Shown piece by piece: positions 53,784 to 64,000 of a stretch of 64,000 nucleotides of DNA. The DNA comes from Gracilariopsis chorda. Taxonomy: Eukaryota; Rhodophyta; Florideophyceae; Gracilariales; Gracilariaceae. The notes below the pieces were generated by a model. The model saw nothing but the letters and a program-made list of their open reading frames with translations. It was not told where the DNA came from and made no database searches. The position numbers and the translations under genes are program-made. Location: assembly GCA_003194525.1 (NCBI GenBank), contig NBIV01000136.1, positions 62,001 to 126,000 on the forward strand, read 5' to 3'. Positions within the stretch are counted from its first letter, which is position 1. Every line of letters begins with the position of its first letter.

Positions 53784-55800
53784 TCAGGCCAATGGAGCAG
53801 GCGCAATCGCGTCGTCGCCCTGACCATCGGGGGAACCGCCACTGTTGGTGGGCGCCTGACCACTGAAACTAAGCCCACTGGGACCCGCAACGCGCGGACG
53901 CTTGCGCGGAGGACTGCGCGGACCACTGGACGCGAACCCTTCCCCACCGCTGCTGTCACTTACGTTCAGGCCATAACGGGCATCGATATCCTCTAGGACC
54001 TTGTTGGATAACATATGAGCATTCTCCTGTAGGATTTGCTCAACCGACTCCTTTAGGTCCTCATTCTGCTCCAGCAGGGCCCCATAGCGCGATGCTCGCC
54101 GCGCCCAGGACCAAGCGCGGAGCAACAAGTCCTCGACGCTACCGCTTACGTTCAGGCCCGCGCACCTGCGACCGCACGGAGAGCTTCGGTCGCATTGCTT
54201 ACGCCCACAGGGATGGCCGTGAACAGTGGCAGCAGGATGACCGATACGGAAAGCGTCCCACCGACAAGCGTGTAAGGGTTGACCACAGAGAATGGCTCCT
54301 CCACCGGAGCAATAGACGGACTAGGCGCGACCACAAGAGAATCAGCAGGCACAGGAGTAGTCACAGGCGCGACCACAAGAGAATCAGCAGGCACAGGAGT
54401 AGTCACCGGCGCGACCTCAGGATCCGCAAATGCGTCGCCATCGTCCCCATCGGTGACCACCGAAGGGCCCAACGAAATTGCCAAAGGAACTGCACTGCCC
54501 CCAGACGCGGGCAACGCCTCGTCCTCCAGGAATTTCTTCGACGAGAAGCACTCGCCCTTAGGACAGTAGCCCTCCACGTTTCCTCGCGGGACGACCGGTG
54601 GATTCGCCCTCAACGGCTTGGCCAGGTAGACCTTTCCGTCGTCATCACCCTGCGGATGGCGAGGAATACTCCTGAAAATGTCAGTCTTGTATTCATACCA
54701 AAGGAAACTGGGAGTGTTTTCCCAATCGACCTGCAGGACATGATACATAAGGCCTTCGGTGTCCCCTACGGTGAACTCCGTCCCACGGACCATGCTCTGA
54801 ACCCCAAGGAAGTTGCGAAAGTACTTGATTACCGAAACCGGGAGCGCACACACTCGACCTTTTGGACAGCTCACTCCAATTCCATCGGACCAAACACGCC
54901 AGTCCTTACCACGGACGTTCCCTCGGACTCCATAACGCACAGTGTGCAGGAAGGCCATAAGGACGAAAACGCCCCACTCCGCGAAGACGACCTGACACAG
55001 GCGGCTTTCGGGATCAAGAAGCTGCCTGGTGTGGTATGCAAAGACCGATGGAGTCGGAACCAAGAGGAGTGGCGATACCTGCCAGAAAGACTGGAACCCT
55101 GACCCAGCGGGAAACTCGTACACCGGCGCATACAGACCTTCACGGCTACGTGCTGGCATATCATGGAACTCGATGTTATGCCAGCCGAAGAAGTATCCAA
55201 GGGACCTACGGATACGGGAATCCGGCTCCACGATGCCGCCTCAAAAGTCCCTATTGGTCATCCAGTAGATTCCGTCATACGGAGGGAGAAAGCACAACAG
55301 ACCCAATGGATTATGCCCCTTCGGAGGAAACTGTCCCTAGCGCCCGCTGGATAGAAGCGAATGAGCTCGTCCACAAGGAAATTGAGACGTCATTGGTAGT
55401 CCACCTCCTCCGAGCAACGGAAAAACGGTATGTCCACTGGAACAAGCTCGCACGTCCTCTTCCCAGTGCGGAGGTCCATAGGCTGATGCAACCAACGGTT
55501 CCTCCACGAGACGGGACGGGCATTCTTGCGCTGTCGCGGAAAGTCCAGAACGGCCTCAAAACGACGCGCATCGAAGTAGCGCTCCCTCATGGACCCCACG
55601 TATTCTTCGACGGACCATGGGACAGAAACCTCGCGGTTGGTGCACGGCCGGCCACGGGTGTAGTCGTAACGCCTGCCAGGAGTCCAGTTGGAGCCACGGC
55701 CGGCGCCGGACGAACTAGCCATTTGGTCAATGGAAGGCGGCAGACGCACAGGCGTGATGTCTGAGACCTCGAGGTGGAACGCGTCGTCCATTGGGGAATC
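53784..55800 (-). pseudogene. antisense coding region in the chromovirus 3' extension, unknown function
   Basis: Long minus-strand frames run opposite to gag-pol. The first begins MASSSGAGRGSNWTPGRRYD near 55.72 kb and contains VSVPWSVEEYVGSMRERY. The next block (54152-55231) is protein-like (LGYFFGWHNIEFHDMPARS; VDWENTPSFLWYEYKTDIF; CPKGECFSSKKFLEDEA). It has two hydrophobic segments that could span membranes (WGVFVLMAFLHTVRYG and YTLVGGTLSVSVILLPLFT) and a 14-residue tandem repeat. The last block (53784-54128) has a probable coiled coil (LLEQNEDLKESVEQILQENA) and a basic PPRKRPR stretch. It is not recognised as envelope or any named family. Antisense frames downstream of pol are known in a few plant gypsy elements such as Grande. 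The region is broken in a few places. Confidence 0.6.
54327..54418. repeat. 42-bp tandem duplication in the antisense region
   Basis: Two near-identical units starting GCGCGACCACAAGAGAATCA. On the minus strand they encode two copies of VAPVTTPVPADSLV. The unit length is a multiple of three, so the frame is kept, as expected if the strand was coding when duplicated. Confidence 0.8.
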
Positions 55801-56519
55801 TGAGCGCCACTTATACTGTGACGTCGAGAGGAGCCGTGACCGATGGATAACGCGGTGGTACGCGCAAAGGAGCGGTGATCGATGGAAAGGCTCGTCGCGT
55901 GAGCACCGTGCCGCGTGAAAGACCGCCGGAATCCGTGTGTGCAGGAGCCCCGGGTGGCAACCGCAATCGCGGTCGCTATTTATAATGGCCGTTGGAAAGG
56001 GGACGTCAAGGATGATGTCAGGAGAGGATACGGAAGGGGATGACGCGCACGACAGCCGAAGTGACTGATGGACGTGAGCACTGAAGAACCCACTTGGACA
56101 ACTGATGCCGCGTGCCGCCCGATCAACGGCGCCGACCAATGGGACCTCGCGAGGCGCTTCGGGCACCTTCATCGCTGTATGAGCTCCATTAGGACTCCTC
56201 AGGTCATCCTCGCCCGATGGAAACAGCGCCGTGGCACTACCACCGGCCTTTTCGGAGACCGGACAGCCGGTCTCCCGCAGCGTGCCGACCTTAGGACCAG
56301 CGATGGCCAGAAAATATACGGACTAGATCCCTCCAGTGGCCGAACGTCCTCATGCGCTTGACGAAAGGGGAGCGGGGCGCCGCTGACAACCGAGATCGGA
56401 AGGGTGCGTCGTGAGAACGGTGAGACCAAAGGAAAAACTTGGTAATCGGCCAATGGACTGGAGATACCCCTGGAGGACAAGCAGCTCGACCGAGACGGTC
56501 AAGCCTATGGAGAGGGCGA
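55801..56519. other. GC-rich region before the chromovirus 3' LTR
   Basis: No recognised gene. The minus strand stays open upstream of the antisense frame to 56172 (no motif), and plus-strand frames are short. It could hold the promoter of the antisense unit. Confidence 0.45.
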
Positions 56520-56997
56520 TGTGAGAGAGCGAAGTCTAGTAAATTCTACAATTCTGGAGACCCGTGTGGACGATACAAGTTGTGTATCGGGCCTAAGGAG
56601 GGCTAACTGTATTTTATATAATTCATTTAATTTTATTATTTTCTTAACCATAGGACTAGAGAGAACTACTGTAGAGTAGGGCACTTTACAGTGCCACAGG
56701 GTCGAGGCGCCTCGGTGCCACTACTTATGCACCTCGAGCTGCGCCTCCCCTAGGGACGTTAAACTCAGACACCCTCGTGAGTCCTGAGTACCCCTGTACT
56801 TGGTATTCACGCTCCCAACTGGCCTTCAAGGTATCGCTACCGCACCTCCGACCTGCAGAACTGCGTAGTTAGCGCCATCCCATTGCGCCAACATTACCAG
56901 AGGTGTCGCCGCCATTCCATTGACCTTAGGACCCCCCAGCTCTGCCACGCTACAACGAGACCATTACGAGTTTGCCCACTTGGCTGGCTATCCTACA
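56520..56997 (+). repeat. 3' LTR of the chromovirus
   Basis: 478 bp, about 96% like the 5' LTR by eye. Followed by the GACAG target copy. Confidence 0.92.
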
Positions 56998-57750
56998 GAC
57001 AGGTCCGCCCCTTTTTCTTTCTCAATGACGAAGCAACGTTCGTCCTTCTCCTTCTCGACCTCCGAGTCTCCTCCTCACTGGAACTAAAACTTCCATCAGA
57101 TGATGTTTCCGTTTCGCAGTCGTCCGAGCAAGAGCTGTCGTTCTCTGACTCTTTGGATTCCGAATATTCGTTCTGGGTGGACTTCCGGGACTTCTTAGAG
57201 ATCTTGCGGTGTGCCAAATTCGACTACCTTGAGCGCACTTTCATGGCCTTGGGATGTAATTCCTGCACGTTAGGCTCCGCAGTGGCCGATTGAACGAACG
57301 CGTTTTCAAACCGTTCAAGGCGGGGGTTTACACGGGTGAGAACCTCCTCGACGGTGACAGGCACTGTACGCATTGCGCCTGTGGCAGCATCTTGAGCTTC
57401 CATCAGTCACTTCAAGTCTTCCCGGACCGTCCCAACACTCTCAGTGATCTGGTTATCGACATTTCCTGTTGTTCTGAGAATCATTTGCTCCCCTTGTATC
57501 ATTTCTAAAGAGGCTTCCATCGCAGTAATCCGACCTTCCATTTCTTCCAGGCGGAACTTCTGCGTTGCAGACTTCGCGCAGAGAAGCTGTACTTCAGCAC
57601 ATAAGTCATCCTCAATTGAGGGTTGCTGACGGGCTGAGTTTGTAGCCTCGGGTTGAGCCGCTTCCGGTACCGGTACATCGGAGGTGACTCCGGGTGCTCC
57701 AGTGAATCTGGATTTGGCTCTTTCCTGTTCATACAGACGGTTCCCAGCCT
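56998..57750 (-). pseudogene. old gypsy gag, N-terminal part
   Basis: Minus-strand pieces: a serine/glutamate-rich and lysine/arginine-rich block (57217-56993, KISKKSRKSTQNEYSESKES) and an N-terminal block near 57.5-57.73 kb. Composition and order resemble the chromovirus gag around 47.2 kb. It continues at 45837 after the chromovirus insertion. Decayed. Confidence 0.6.
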
Positions 57751-57754
57751 ACAT

Positions 57755-57774
57755 AAAGTTGGTCAAGTGGGGCG
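57755..57774 (-). other. probable primer-binding site of the old gypsy element
   Basis: The minus strand reads TGGCGCCCCACTTGACCAAC. TGGCGCC is a common retroelement primer site start, and its place just upstream of gag fits. Confidence 0.55.
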
Positions 57775-58880
57775 CCACGGACAAACCCGGCTTACCACAG
57801 CTCGACTGGCGTCATTTTTGGGTATGGCAAAAAGCCTTCAGGTAAACTTGACCAACAACAATCAAACACAGAACTTCAAACTGCCACTGCAGACTTCAAA
57901 CTTCGTAAATAGAACCTAAGAAAAATGAGATAGTTTCACAAACAGAAAACAGTATACAGCTGAAAATCACAAAAAGAACAACAGAGGATAGCTTCGAACT
58001 ACACCTCTTGCGGGTGAATTGAATCGAATGAGTGCATGGATCGAGGAAGATCTCTTCTCACGAAACTGTGAAGACGGTCCTACGTCGGTTCCATTCGAAT
58101 ATCCAAGCACTGAGTCCGGTATCTTTCTCCTTTACGACCTCGATGAGGACACGGCAAACTGCGTGATCCGGTGATCTGAATCCTTCACTGGTCTTTCTAG
58201 GTCGGGAGAGCAGTTTATGTGGTATAGCACCCCATTGAATGTAAGGTCTCGGTAGTGGGGAAGCCACAGTAACAACAGTACAAGACGGGCACTGCCTTGC
58301 GGGCAACTATCCTAGAGACCGAAGAGGTCAGAGATCACACAGGCTTGAGCGGGGGTCCAAAAGACCGATTATGAATACCTCACGGTCACGGGATCCGGAT
58401 TCCAATGCAGGAGGAGGCGAAGGGAGGAAACCCACAACGGACGCTGTGGCAAAACAACCCACAGACAACGACAAATCCGAAATAGCGGAAAACACGGCAC
58501 AAACAAAGAGGGAGTCCTCGAGCAATGCTGCAATCCCGGTCTACCGGTAAAGCTCGGTGAACGCAGGGCTTTATGACCTCTTGATCCGAAGGATCCTCTA
58601 AGTTGAGCGCAATTGGTGCCTGTCCTTTTTACTGAGTGAACCAACGGCGGCAGCTGCATTAAGTAGTGTGATGGGAACTCACAATATAAAATATCTAAAA
58701 AATATCCTAAATTTGGGCACCAGCCCGCCGTACACGTGAGGCTGCCCACAACCAACGTCTATCACCAAACCACCTGTGAAGTTTCTTCTCATAGACGGCT
58801 GGATCTTCGCACGATTACAATGCCAATTTATGAGTACAACTTAACCATTCTGAGCGATCTGAACCATCAATAGACGAAAT
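57775..58880 (-). repeat. probable 5' LTR of the old gypsy element
   Basis: The part 58205-58880 matches 36230-36885. The part 57775-58204 lies between the homologous block and the primer site and is assigned to the LTR by position only. The minus strand would start TGTAGCATTTC near 58.87 kb. Confidence 0.5.
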
Positions 58881-58931
58881 GCTACATGAAACACCTGAAC
58901 ATGGAACTATGAATCAGTTCCGCATTGTGGA

Positions 58932-59336
58932 GTGGCATGGATCTCCGGCATCCTCCGAGCCGTCATTCACCCCAAGCCGTTACGGGGTTGCGATGCTTCC
59001 GCAATTTTTGAAGTATATACAAGGGTCGACACTCCTCGGCAGGTATCTCCCTCCTTTTCTGGTGTCAACACACATATTTCTCCTACCCTTTCTGCTTTCT
59101 TCTTCTCCTTTGGAATGTCTCAAGCTTATAAAAATCAATCTTCAACTCACGTGGATCTGCAGGTGTACTGCACCTCTACTGGTGCGCCGTTCCGGCCTGA
59201 GGAGCATCTCGATCATCGTGCTACTGTATTCGTACCTTTCCACGATCGGCGGGTCACCCTACCATGCTCTGTCGGAGAATACATCCATCACTTCGCGCGA
59301 TACCTTCAGGCATCGTGCTTTGGTGGGAACGTCTAG
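58932..59336 (+). pseudogene. possible antisense ORF of the right-edge chromovirus
   Basis: A plus-strand frame opposite to this element's pol and on its 3' side. From an internal ATG at about 59115 (MSQAYKNQSSTHVDLQVY) it reads on to FHDRRVTLPCSVGEYIHHFA. The segment VTLPCSVGEYIHHFARYL resembles VSVPWSVEEYVGSMRERY of the antisense region in the 45843 chromovirus, in the same relative place and orientation. The match is short and made by eye. A TATA-like TTATAAAA lies at about 59127-59134. Confidence 0.35.
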
Positions 59337-59447
59337 GCTGTTGACATAGCCTGTACAGATCGAGTTACTACATTCAATAAAATTATCCTTTAGGTGGTAC
59401 AGCAGTTCCATCTAAGGTTAGTGCTAAAATTGGGTTCATTAGTCCCT

Positions 59448-62400
59448 TTAAGTGCGAAAAGAAACGACAAGAAACTTGTAGGGTAGTGTGAAAATGTGTT
59501 TCTCCTGTAAGTGAGGAAAGCGGAGATAGACATATGTTGGTCCCTCCCCCTTTCTTAAACAAAAATGCTTACGAGGAGCTGCGGTTTCGCTCCAGTATGG
59601 TGTGGTATCGTCTACAGGAGTACTCCGGAATGTGTTCCGGAGGTTCTTCCGTATCATCCGCTGAGGTGTAGCCGTACCATCCGATGCGGTACTTGATTTC
59701 TGCACGAGTTTGACGGTGCCACACGTTGTGTTCCACCGCATATACGGTCCCACCCTGGGGTGTCGAGATTACGTCCGGGGTATCCTGAGGTTGTTATCTA
59801 AAGGAAAGTCATCATCAATAATGGTAGAGCTATGTGGGTCAGCTAATACTACCTTAGTTGAACGGGCCATGCCCCGTCTTGTTTCTGGTGTCGCCTGCGG
59901 TGGAGGATGAGCGATGAGTGGTTGCCGTGGTCGCTTCCGTGGGAAAGGCTCTGAGGCTTTTGTCACCTGCTCTCCTGAGAATATGTCGCGAAGCCCGCCT
60001 AACTCGATGGTGATCGTATCCTTATAGGCGGCAAGGACCTTGTAGGCCCCTAAGATGTTTGGCGCCAATTTTTGGGTGAATGTGGCGGTACTTCTGACGT
60101 GTCCTGGGGTTTGTCGAGGAAACTTTCATCCTCTTTCTTCCGATTTGGGCCTTGCTTCACCTTCAGGTCGAAATCCCGTTTGTGTCTCTTTTGAGAGGCG
60201 GTCAGCTTAGCCTTCAAAAGCGCGACTTCGTTCTCATACCACCTGACGGTTGCTCTTTTTAATTGGGCTGCCGTGAGCACCTGAGGGCCGTCCGAAGCGT
60301 GCGCAATGGCGCTCGTTGCAATCATGGTGCTCGGCGGGGTCCATGACAGCACTACATTGAACGGTGATGTCTCTGCGGAGCGGTGCACTTGAATGTTATA
60401 GGAATACGTGAGCGAGCCCACGTACTCGTACCAATCTTTCTGGAGGTCGGCAACATAGCGTCTTAACCTCGAGGCGATGGTCTTGTTCAACTTCTCCGTT
60501 TGGCCCTTCGTCTAGGAATGATACATGGTGGTAGACAGATGTTTCATCCCCGGCATTTCTGAGATTGCGCCGAAAAGTTTCGCCACAAATTGCGGACCAT
60601 TATCCATGAGGAAGTACAGGGGTATCCCGTATGGGTAGACCCAATTCTCCAGAAAGGCGTTGACAATAACTCTAGCCGTGGTGCTCCTCAGAGAAAGGGC
60701 GTGGGTGAGCTTCGAAAACTAGTCGGTTATAACCAAGATAGAGAGCCCAGTATATTAATGGCGATAAACTTCAAAGTACTTGAAGGATGACACAAATTTA
60801 AGAGAGTGCTATGCTTTCTTATGGTACCCCTAGTGGCGGCGCATGAGTGGCAGTCTGCCAATGTTTGGAAAGCTTCTTTGGCCATGTGTGGCCAATAAAA
60901 CTTCCTCCTCATTGTGAAATACAGAAAGGAGCCGCCGGGGTGTCCTGCAAGGCGGGGATGATACGAAAGGTACAGAACCCTAGCACGAAGGCTCGCCGGG
61001 ACCCACTTTTGGAGTGCACAGTCGAGGGGTGCGCGGCGCACCAACACGACATCCCGGTCTATATCGAAGAGTGATGTGGTGTGTTCAACAGTGGCTAGGC
61101 TCTACTTACAGAAAAGGTCCGTGCTCTGCTCCTTTAGAAATTCCCCCATGGTTATGGGGAGTACTTCCTTCTCCTCCTCAACTAGGGCCTTCACTTCAAA
61201 AATCCCAGCATATTTTCCACCGGGGTTGTCACATTACACGGAATCTCCTGCAGTTTTGCTACCTTCCTCCGTACTACATGGGGTGAGACACGGAACGGTG
61301 TTCTCCAAAGCGTTTTTACCTTCTCCATCGTTGTGTATACGGGACAGAGCTTCCGTTGCCTGATGTTTCACGCCTGAACGTCGACGATGTCAAACCCGTA
61401 CTCCAGCAGGCGCAACGTACAACATTCTAGGCGTCCGAAGGCGTCCGTCAAGGACAATATCCAATTCAGTCGAGCATGATCGGTCCTAAATGTGAAACGA
61501 GTACCCTCCAAGTAAGGGCGCAGTAGCTGCACTGCCCACACGATAGCGAAACATTCCTGTTCGAAGGTGGAGAAGTTCCGCTCCCCCTGGGAGAGGCTAC
61601 GACTCCAGTAACCTATTGGCTGCAGTCCAACTCCCAGTTGTGCCTGTAGGAGAGAGCATCCCACCTGGTACTTACAGGCGTCCGTATCCAAAACCATGCG
61701 TCCGTGCCGTGTTGGTAAAACCAATATCGGAGGTTTAATCAGCTTCATCTTCAGGATGTCGAAAGCTTCAGACTCTTTGTCCGTCAAGTTGCAGATCTAT
61801 GTCAGTTTATCTTTCATCAAAATACAGTTCAATGGGGACGCTATTCGAGATAAATTAGGGTCAAAACCGCGGAACATGTTGCACAAACCTAGGAAGGAAC
61901 GTAGTTCTGTCTGGCCCGTGGGTGATTTGGCTTTCTTGATGGCGTCCTGAGTCTGGTTTGATAGCTGCAGGCGACCGGGGAGCACTACCTGTCCCAGGTA
62001 TTCCACAGAAGACTTCAAAAAGAAGCACTTCTCTCGCTTCAGGGTTAGGCCAGCATCCTTCAAAAGTTGGAGGGCGTCTTTCACATGCGTTAAGTGCCCT
62101 TCCACGGTGCGCGAGTAGATTATGGCGTCCTAAATGTATACCAGGGCGAATTGACACTCCAAATGTGACAGGATTATGTCGACTGCCCACTGGTATGTGA
62201 CAGGCACGTTTTCCAATCCGAAATGCGTCCTTAGGAATCTGAATATGCCACAGTGGGTGGTGAAATTTGTCTTGTCTTTATCTTCGTCGTCTATCTCGAT
62301 TTCCCAGTATGCAATATTGGCGTCCAGAGTAGAGAATACCCACGCATCGCCTAAGGAGTGAATACATTCATCCATGCGGGGTATCTGGTAGAAATACTGC

Positions 62401-63500
62401 ACGGTTTCCTCATTCAGGCGCCTATGGTCGATACAAAACCTCAAAGATCCATCTTTCTTCTTGGCGAACACCGCTGGAGAGGCCCATTTGGAGGTAGATG
62501 GCTCCACCACGCCCTGGTCCAACATGCGTTGGATCTCCTCACGCTCGAAATGGAGTGCATGGGGTCAGGCTCTGCTTGGTTGATTTACCTGTTTTGCCTC
62601 AGGTGTTAATTTAACCCGGTGTTTGGTTAAGATCACTTGGTCCAAAACGACCGGACCACATCTCCTTAAAGGCGGATAACATTTCTATTATCCTTTGGCG
62701 ATACTTTTCGAATTCTTCGCCACTTTGGAGCTTCTTTTGCCATGGGGCAGTGGATGTCTCCCTACGAGCCGTCGGTGAAGAACCAGTCTCCATTGCCGTG
62801 ACAGTGTTCTGTACTGTGAGGTATTTTTTCGGCGGGATCTGGCCAATTATATAGGAGCGGGCAGAGCTATCCCCAATACGGTGTCCTTGTGGAGTCCTAA
62901 AAGAGACTGTTTATGGTTTGCAATGACAATCCTGAAGGGAATGGTTGGCACTATTTCCATGACACCATCCACCAGCATGGATTGTTACTTCGTAGTACTA
63001 TCAGGGCTCGCCTGCAAGAAAGAAAAGCCTGAGGTGGATGATTGCAGCCACACTTCGGCGTGGCTCCTCGCCGGTATCTGAACACTTTTCACCACGCGTA
63101 GTTTGTTTGACTGCGTCTGCCCTGGAAGTCTACCCACTTGACGCGAATTTGCGTGTGGTACCGGAGATACAGGTACGAAACTTACAGGGGCGGCATTATG
63201 AAGTTTCACCTTTCGCAGGTGTGGGTAGATGGCACGCACATACCGGTCTACAGAAGAAGTCCCCGGTATGCAGCGTGCGGCCAAGTTTGTTGCCACCGGG
63301 AACCACAATCTTACCTTTAAGGATCTGACACGGAGATATAAAGGCAGAGCCCAGAGGATGTTTAAAGTTCGCCACGAGGCATCGCGCAGTGTTGGCAATT
63401 TTTCCGTTCCTCAGGAGTTCAGGGCCGACCTGGGGATCATGTCAAAATGCACCAGGTTTGGACCAGCCCCTGCGTCCGAAATGGCACGTGCGGTCACAGA
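59448..63500 (-). pseudogene. pol remains of the right-edge chromovirus
   Basis: Protease with DAGAGPNLVHF (about 63.43-63.49 kb). Reverse transcriptase with SLRFCIDHRRLNEETVQY and TLDANIAYWEIEID (about 62.3-62.5 kb), and FFLKSSVEYLGQVVLPGRLQ (about 62.0 kb). RNase H with LDTDACKYQVGCSLLQ and FRTDHARLNWIL (about 61.4-61.7 kb). Integrase zinc region YHPRLAGHPGGS and CHSCAATRG (about 60.85-60.97 kb), and the C-terminal region with VHRSAETSPFNVVL (about 60.38 kb). A chromodomain-like YRIGWYGYTSADDTEEP lies near 59.65 kb. Decayed, no product expected. Confidence 0.8.
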
Positions 63501-64000
63501 TGCGCGCATCCTAAGGAAACAAATACTTTATAGTTCTCGCGTCGGAGCAGATATACTGATTCCTCGAAAGTAGTGGATAGGTCCGCTCAATATGGCGGAT
63601 CCAATGGTTTCGTTGCATTTCGGCGTGGGCCGTCCACCAATTCCATTGCAACTTGCAACACGGGTTCTACCCTTTTCCTATAGGCGACTTCCGTTGGACT
63701 GAGGCTCGACTGAGAGGAGCCACGCAGAGCCTCTATGCGCGGTCCTGAGCGTTTTCTTGAGTAGAGGGTGTCGGAGTTCCAGGCGCTGCGTTCGGTTGCT
63801 GCGGTGCAACTGAGCTCGCAGCGTTTCCTTGCAAGGTGATAGGAGCTGGAAATGGGGCAGTCGCAGTCGGTCCTTGCGTTGGTGATACCGGGACTGGTTG
63901 AGCGGCTTTCCCTATTGAGATGCGGTATCCATAACGAGCTTGGCTGCAATTGGCTCTCTCCCCAAAGGACATAGCAGATTGGCGAGCTTTAAGCGAGTGT
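63501..64000 (-). pseudogene. gag-end region of the right-edge chromovirus
   Basis: The minus-strand frame 63733-63972 is proline-, alanine- and glutamine-rich (AAQPVPVSPTQGPTATAPFP), with an overlapping frame at 63587-63949. By position it is the part of gag before the protease. It has no motif of its own and the window ends inside it. Confidence 0.45.

Larger units (their letters stand above)
45843..56997 (+). mobile_element. Ty3/gypsy chromovirus with a large 3' extension, nested in old gypsy gag, fossil
   Basis: 11,155 bp with 478-bp LTRs (45843-46320 and 56520-56997; TGTGAGAG start, CCTACA end) and a perfect GACAG target duplication (45838-45842 and 56998-57002). Order: primer site, gag (about 46.4-48.6 kb), protease (about 48.8-49.1 kb), reverse transcriptase, RNase H, integrase and chromodomain (to 52989). 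Then come about 3.5 kb before the 3' LTR, where coding potential is on the opposite strand. A purine run GGAGAGGGCGA precedes the 3' LTR. The LTRs differ at roughly 18 positions (about 4%), so it is older than either copia element with intact ends. Coding is broken in several places. Confidence 0.93.
36230..58880 (-). mobile_element. old Ty3/gypsy element split by two nested insertions, fossil
   Basis: Pieces on the minus strand, 5' to 3': probable 5' LTR (about 57775-58880), primer site (57755-57774), gag (about 57750-56998 and 45837-44650), protease region (about 44.2-44.5 kb), reverse transcriptase (about 44190-43517, then 38832-38500), RNase H (about 38740-38270), integrase (about 37840-36900) and 3' LTR (about 36230-36885). 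Reverse transcriptase before integrase defines gypsy. A copia element sits in the reverse transcriptase and a chromovirus in gag. Without those two, the element would be about 6.8 kb. It is broken in many places and is the oldest layer of the nest. Confidence 0.75.
58881..64000 (-). mobile_element. Ty3/gypsy chromovirus relative, fossil, cut by the right window edge
   Basis: Minus strand, 5' to 3' from the right edge: gag/protease (63.2-64.0 kb), reverse transcriptase (about 62.53-61.8 kb), RNase H (about 61.79-61.37 kb), integrase (about 61.05-60.05 kb), chromodomain-like end (about 59.72-59.59 kb) and a 3' region abutting the old gypsy LTR at about 58.88 kb. Its protease-side segment (CIPGTSSVDRYVRAIYPHLR) is clearly related to that of the 45843 chromovirus (CILGTSFIDRYVKDIYPGLR). 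No LTR is visible, so the old gypsy may have inserted into its 3' part. Broken in many places. Confidence 0.8.

Noticed and set aside
54092-55102. 336-residue plus-strand ORF in the chromovirus 3' region.
   Set aside because: Very arginine-rich, low-information translation that looks like the shadow of the minus-strand frame.
1-64000. CRISPR arrays, bacterial operons, rRNA genes, or prophage.
   Set aside because: No regularly spaced repeats, ribosome binding sites or rRNA-like sequence were seen. The content is eukaryotic.

Overview
This is a piece of a eukaryotic nuclear genome built mostly from transposable elements, with very few host genes. The best-supported host gene is an intronless secreted animal-type heme peroxidase (30597-32285, +) with a TATA box. 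A second probable gene encodes a four-finger zinc-finger protein (8818-9810, -). Intron-poor genes, animal-type heme peroxidases and dense copia/gypsy/Harbinger content would suit a red macroalga such as Chondrus. That assignment is inference from gene style and is not proven by the sequence.

Layout. 1-8.5 kb: remains of three copia elements of one family, all on the minus strand, apparently inserted one into the next. 8.8-10.0 kb: zinc-finger gene with a short overlapping upstream ORF. 10-18.7 kb: gene-poor DNA holding five small non-autonomous DNA transposons: a TA-flanked MITE (13256-13589), three hAT-like MITEs (16403-17097, with 16659-16842 nested inside it, and 17214-17902) and a foldback element (18142-18336). 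18723-22680: an almost complete PIF/Harbinger transposon with matching 14-bp terminal repeats, TAA target duplications, a Myb/SANT-like ORF (+) and a DDE transposase (-). It lies inside an open frame that stays in phase across the insertion. 24208-29938: a young copia element with apparently identical 136-bp LTRs and TTGTT target duplications, about 650 bp upstream of the peroxidase. 32.3-35.4 kb: AT-rich DNA without recognisable genes, then an RNase H fragment from a different copia group.

36-64 kb is a nest of retrotransposons. An old minus-strand gypsy element (about 36.2-58.9 kb) carries a whole-looking plus-strand copia element in its reverse transcriptase (38838-43511, 291-bp LTRs, AAGTC duplications). 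It also carries an 11-kb plus-strand chromovirus in its gag (45843-56997, 478-bp LTRs, GACAG duplications). A further minus-strand gypsy/chromovirus remnant fills about 58.9 kb to the right edge. The 45.8-57.0 kb element has a long extra 3' region whose coding potential lies antisense to pol, and the 59-kb relative has a possible counterpart in the same relative place. That antisense module is the most unusual feature here.

All retroelement parts are described as fossils: family, parts, boundaries and rough relative age only. Relative ages from LTR similarity: the 24208 copia is youngest, then the 38838 copia (about 1% LTR difference), then the 45843 chromovirus (about 4%). The host gypsy and the left-edge copia copies are oldest.
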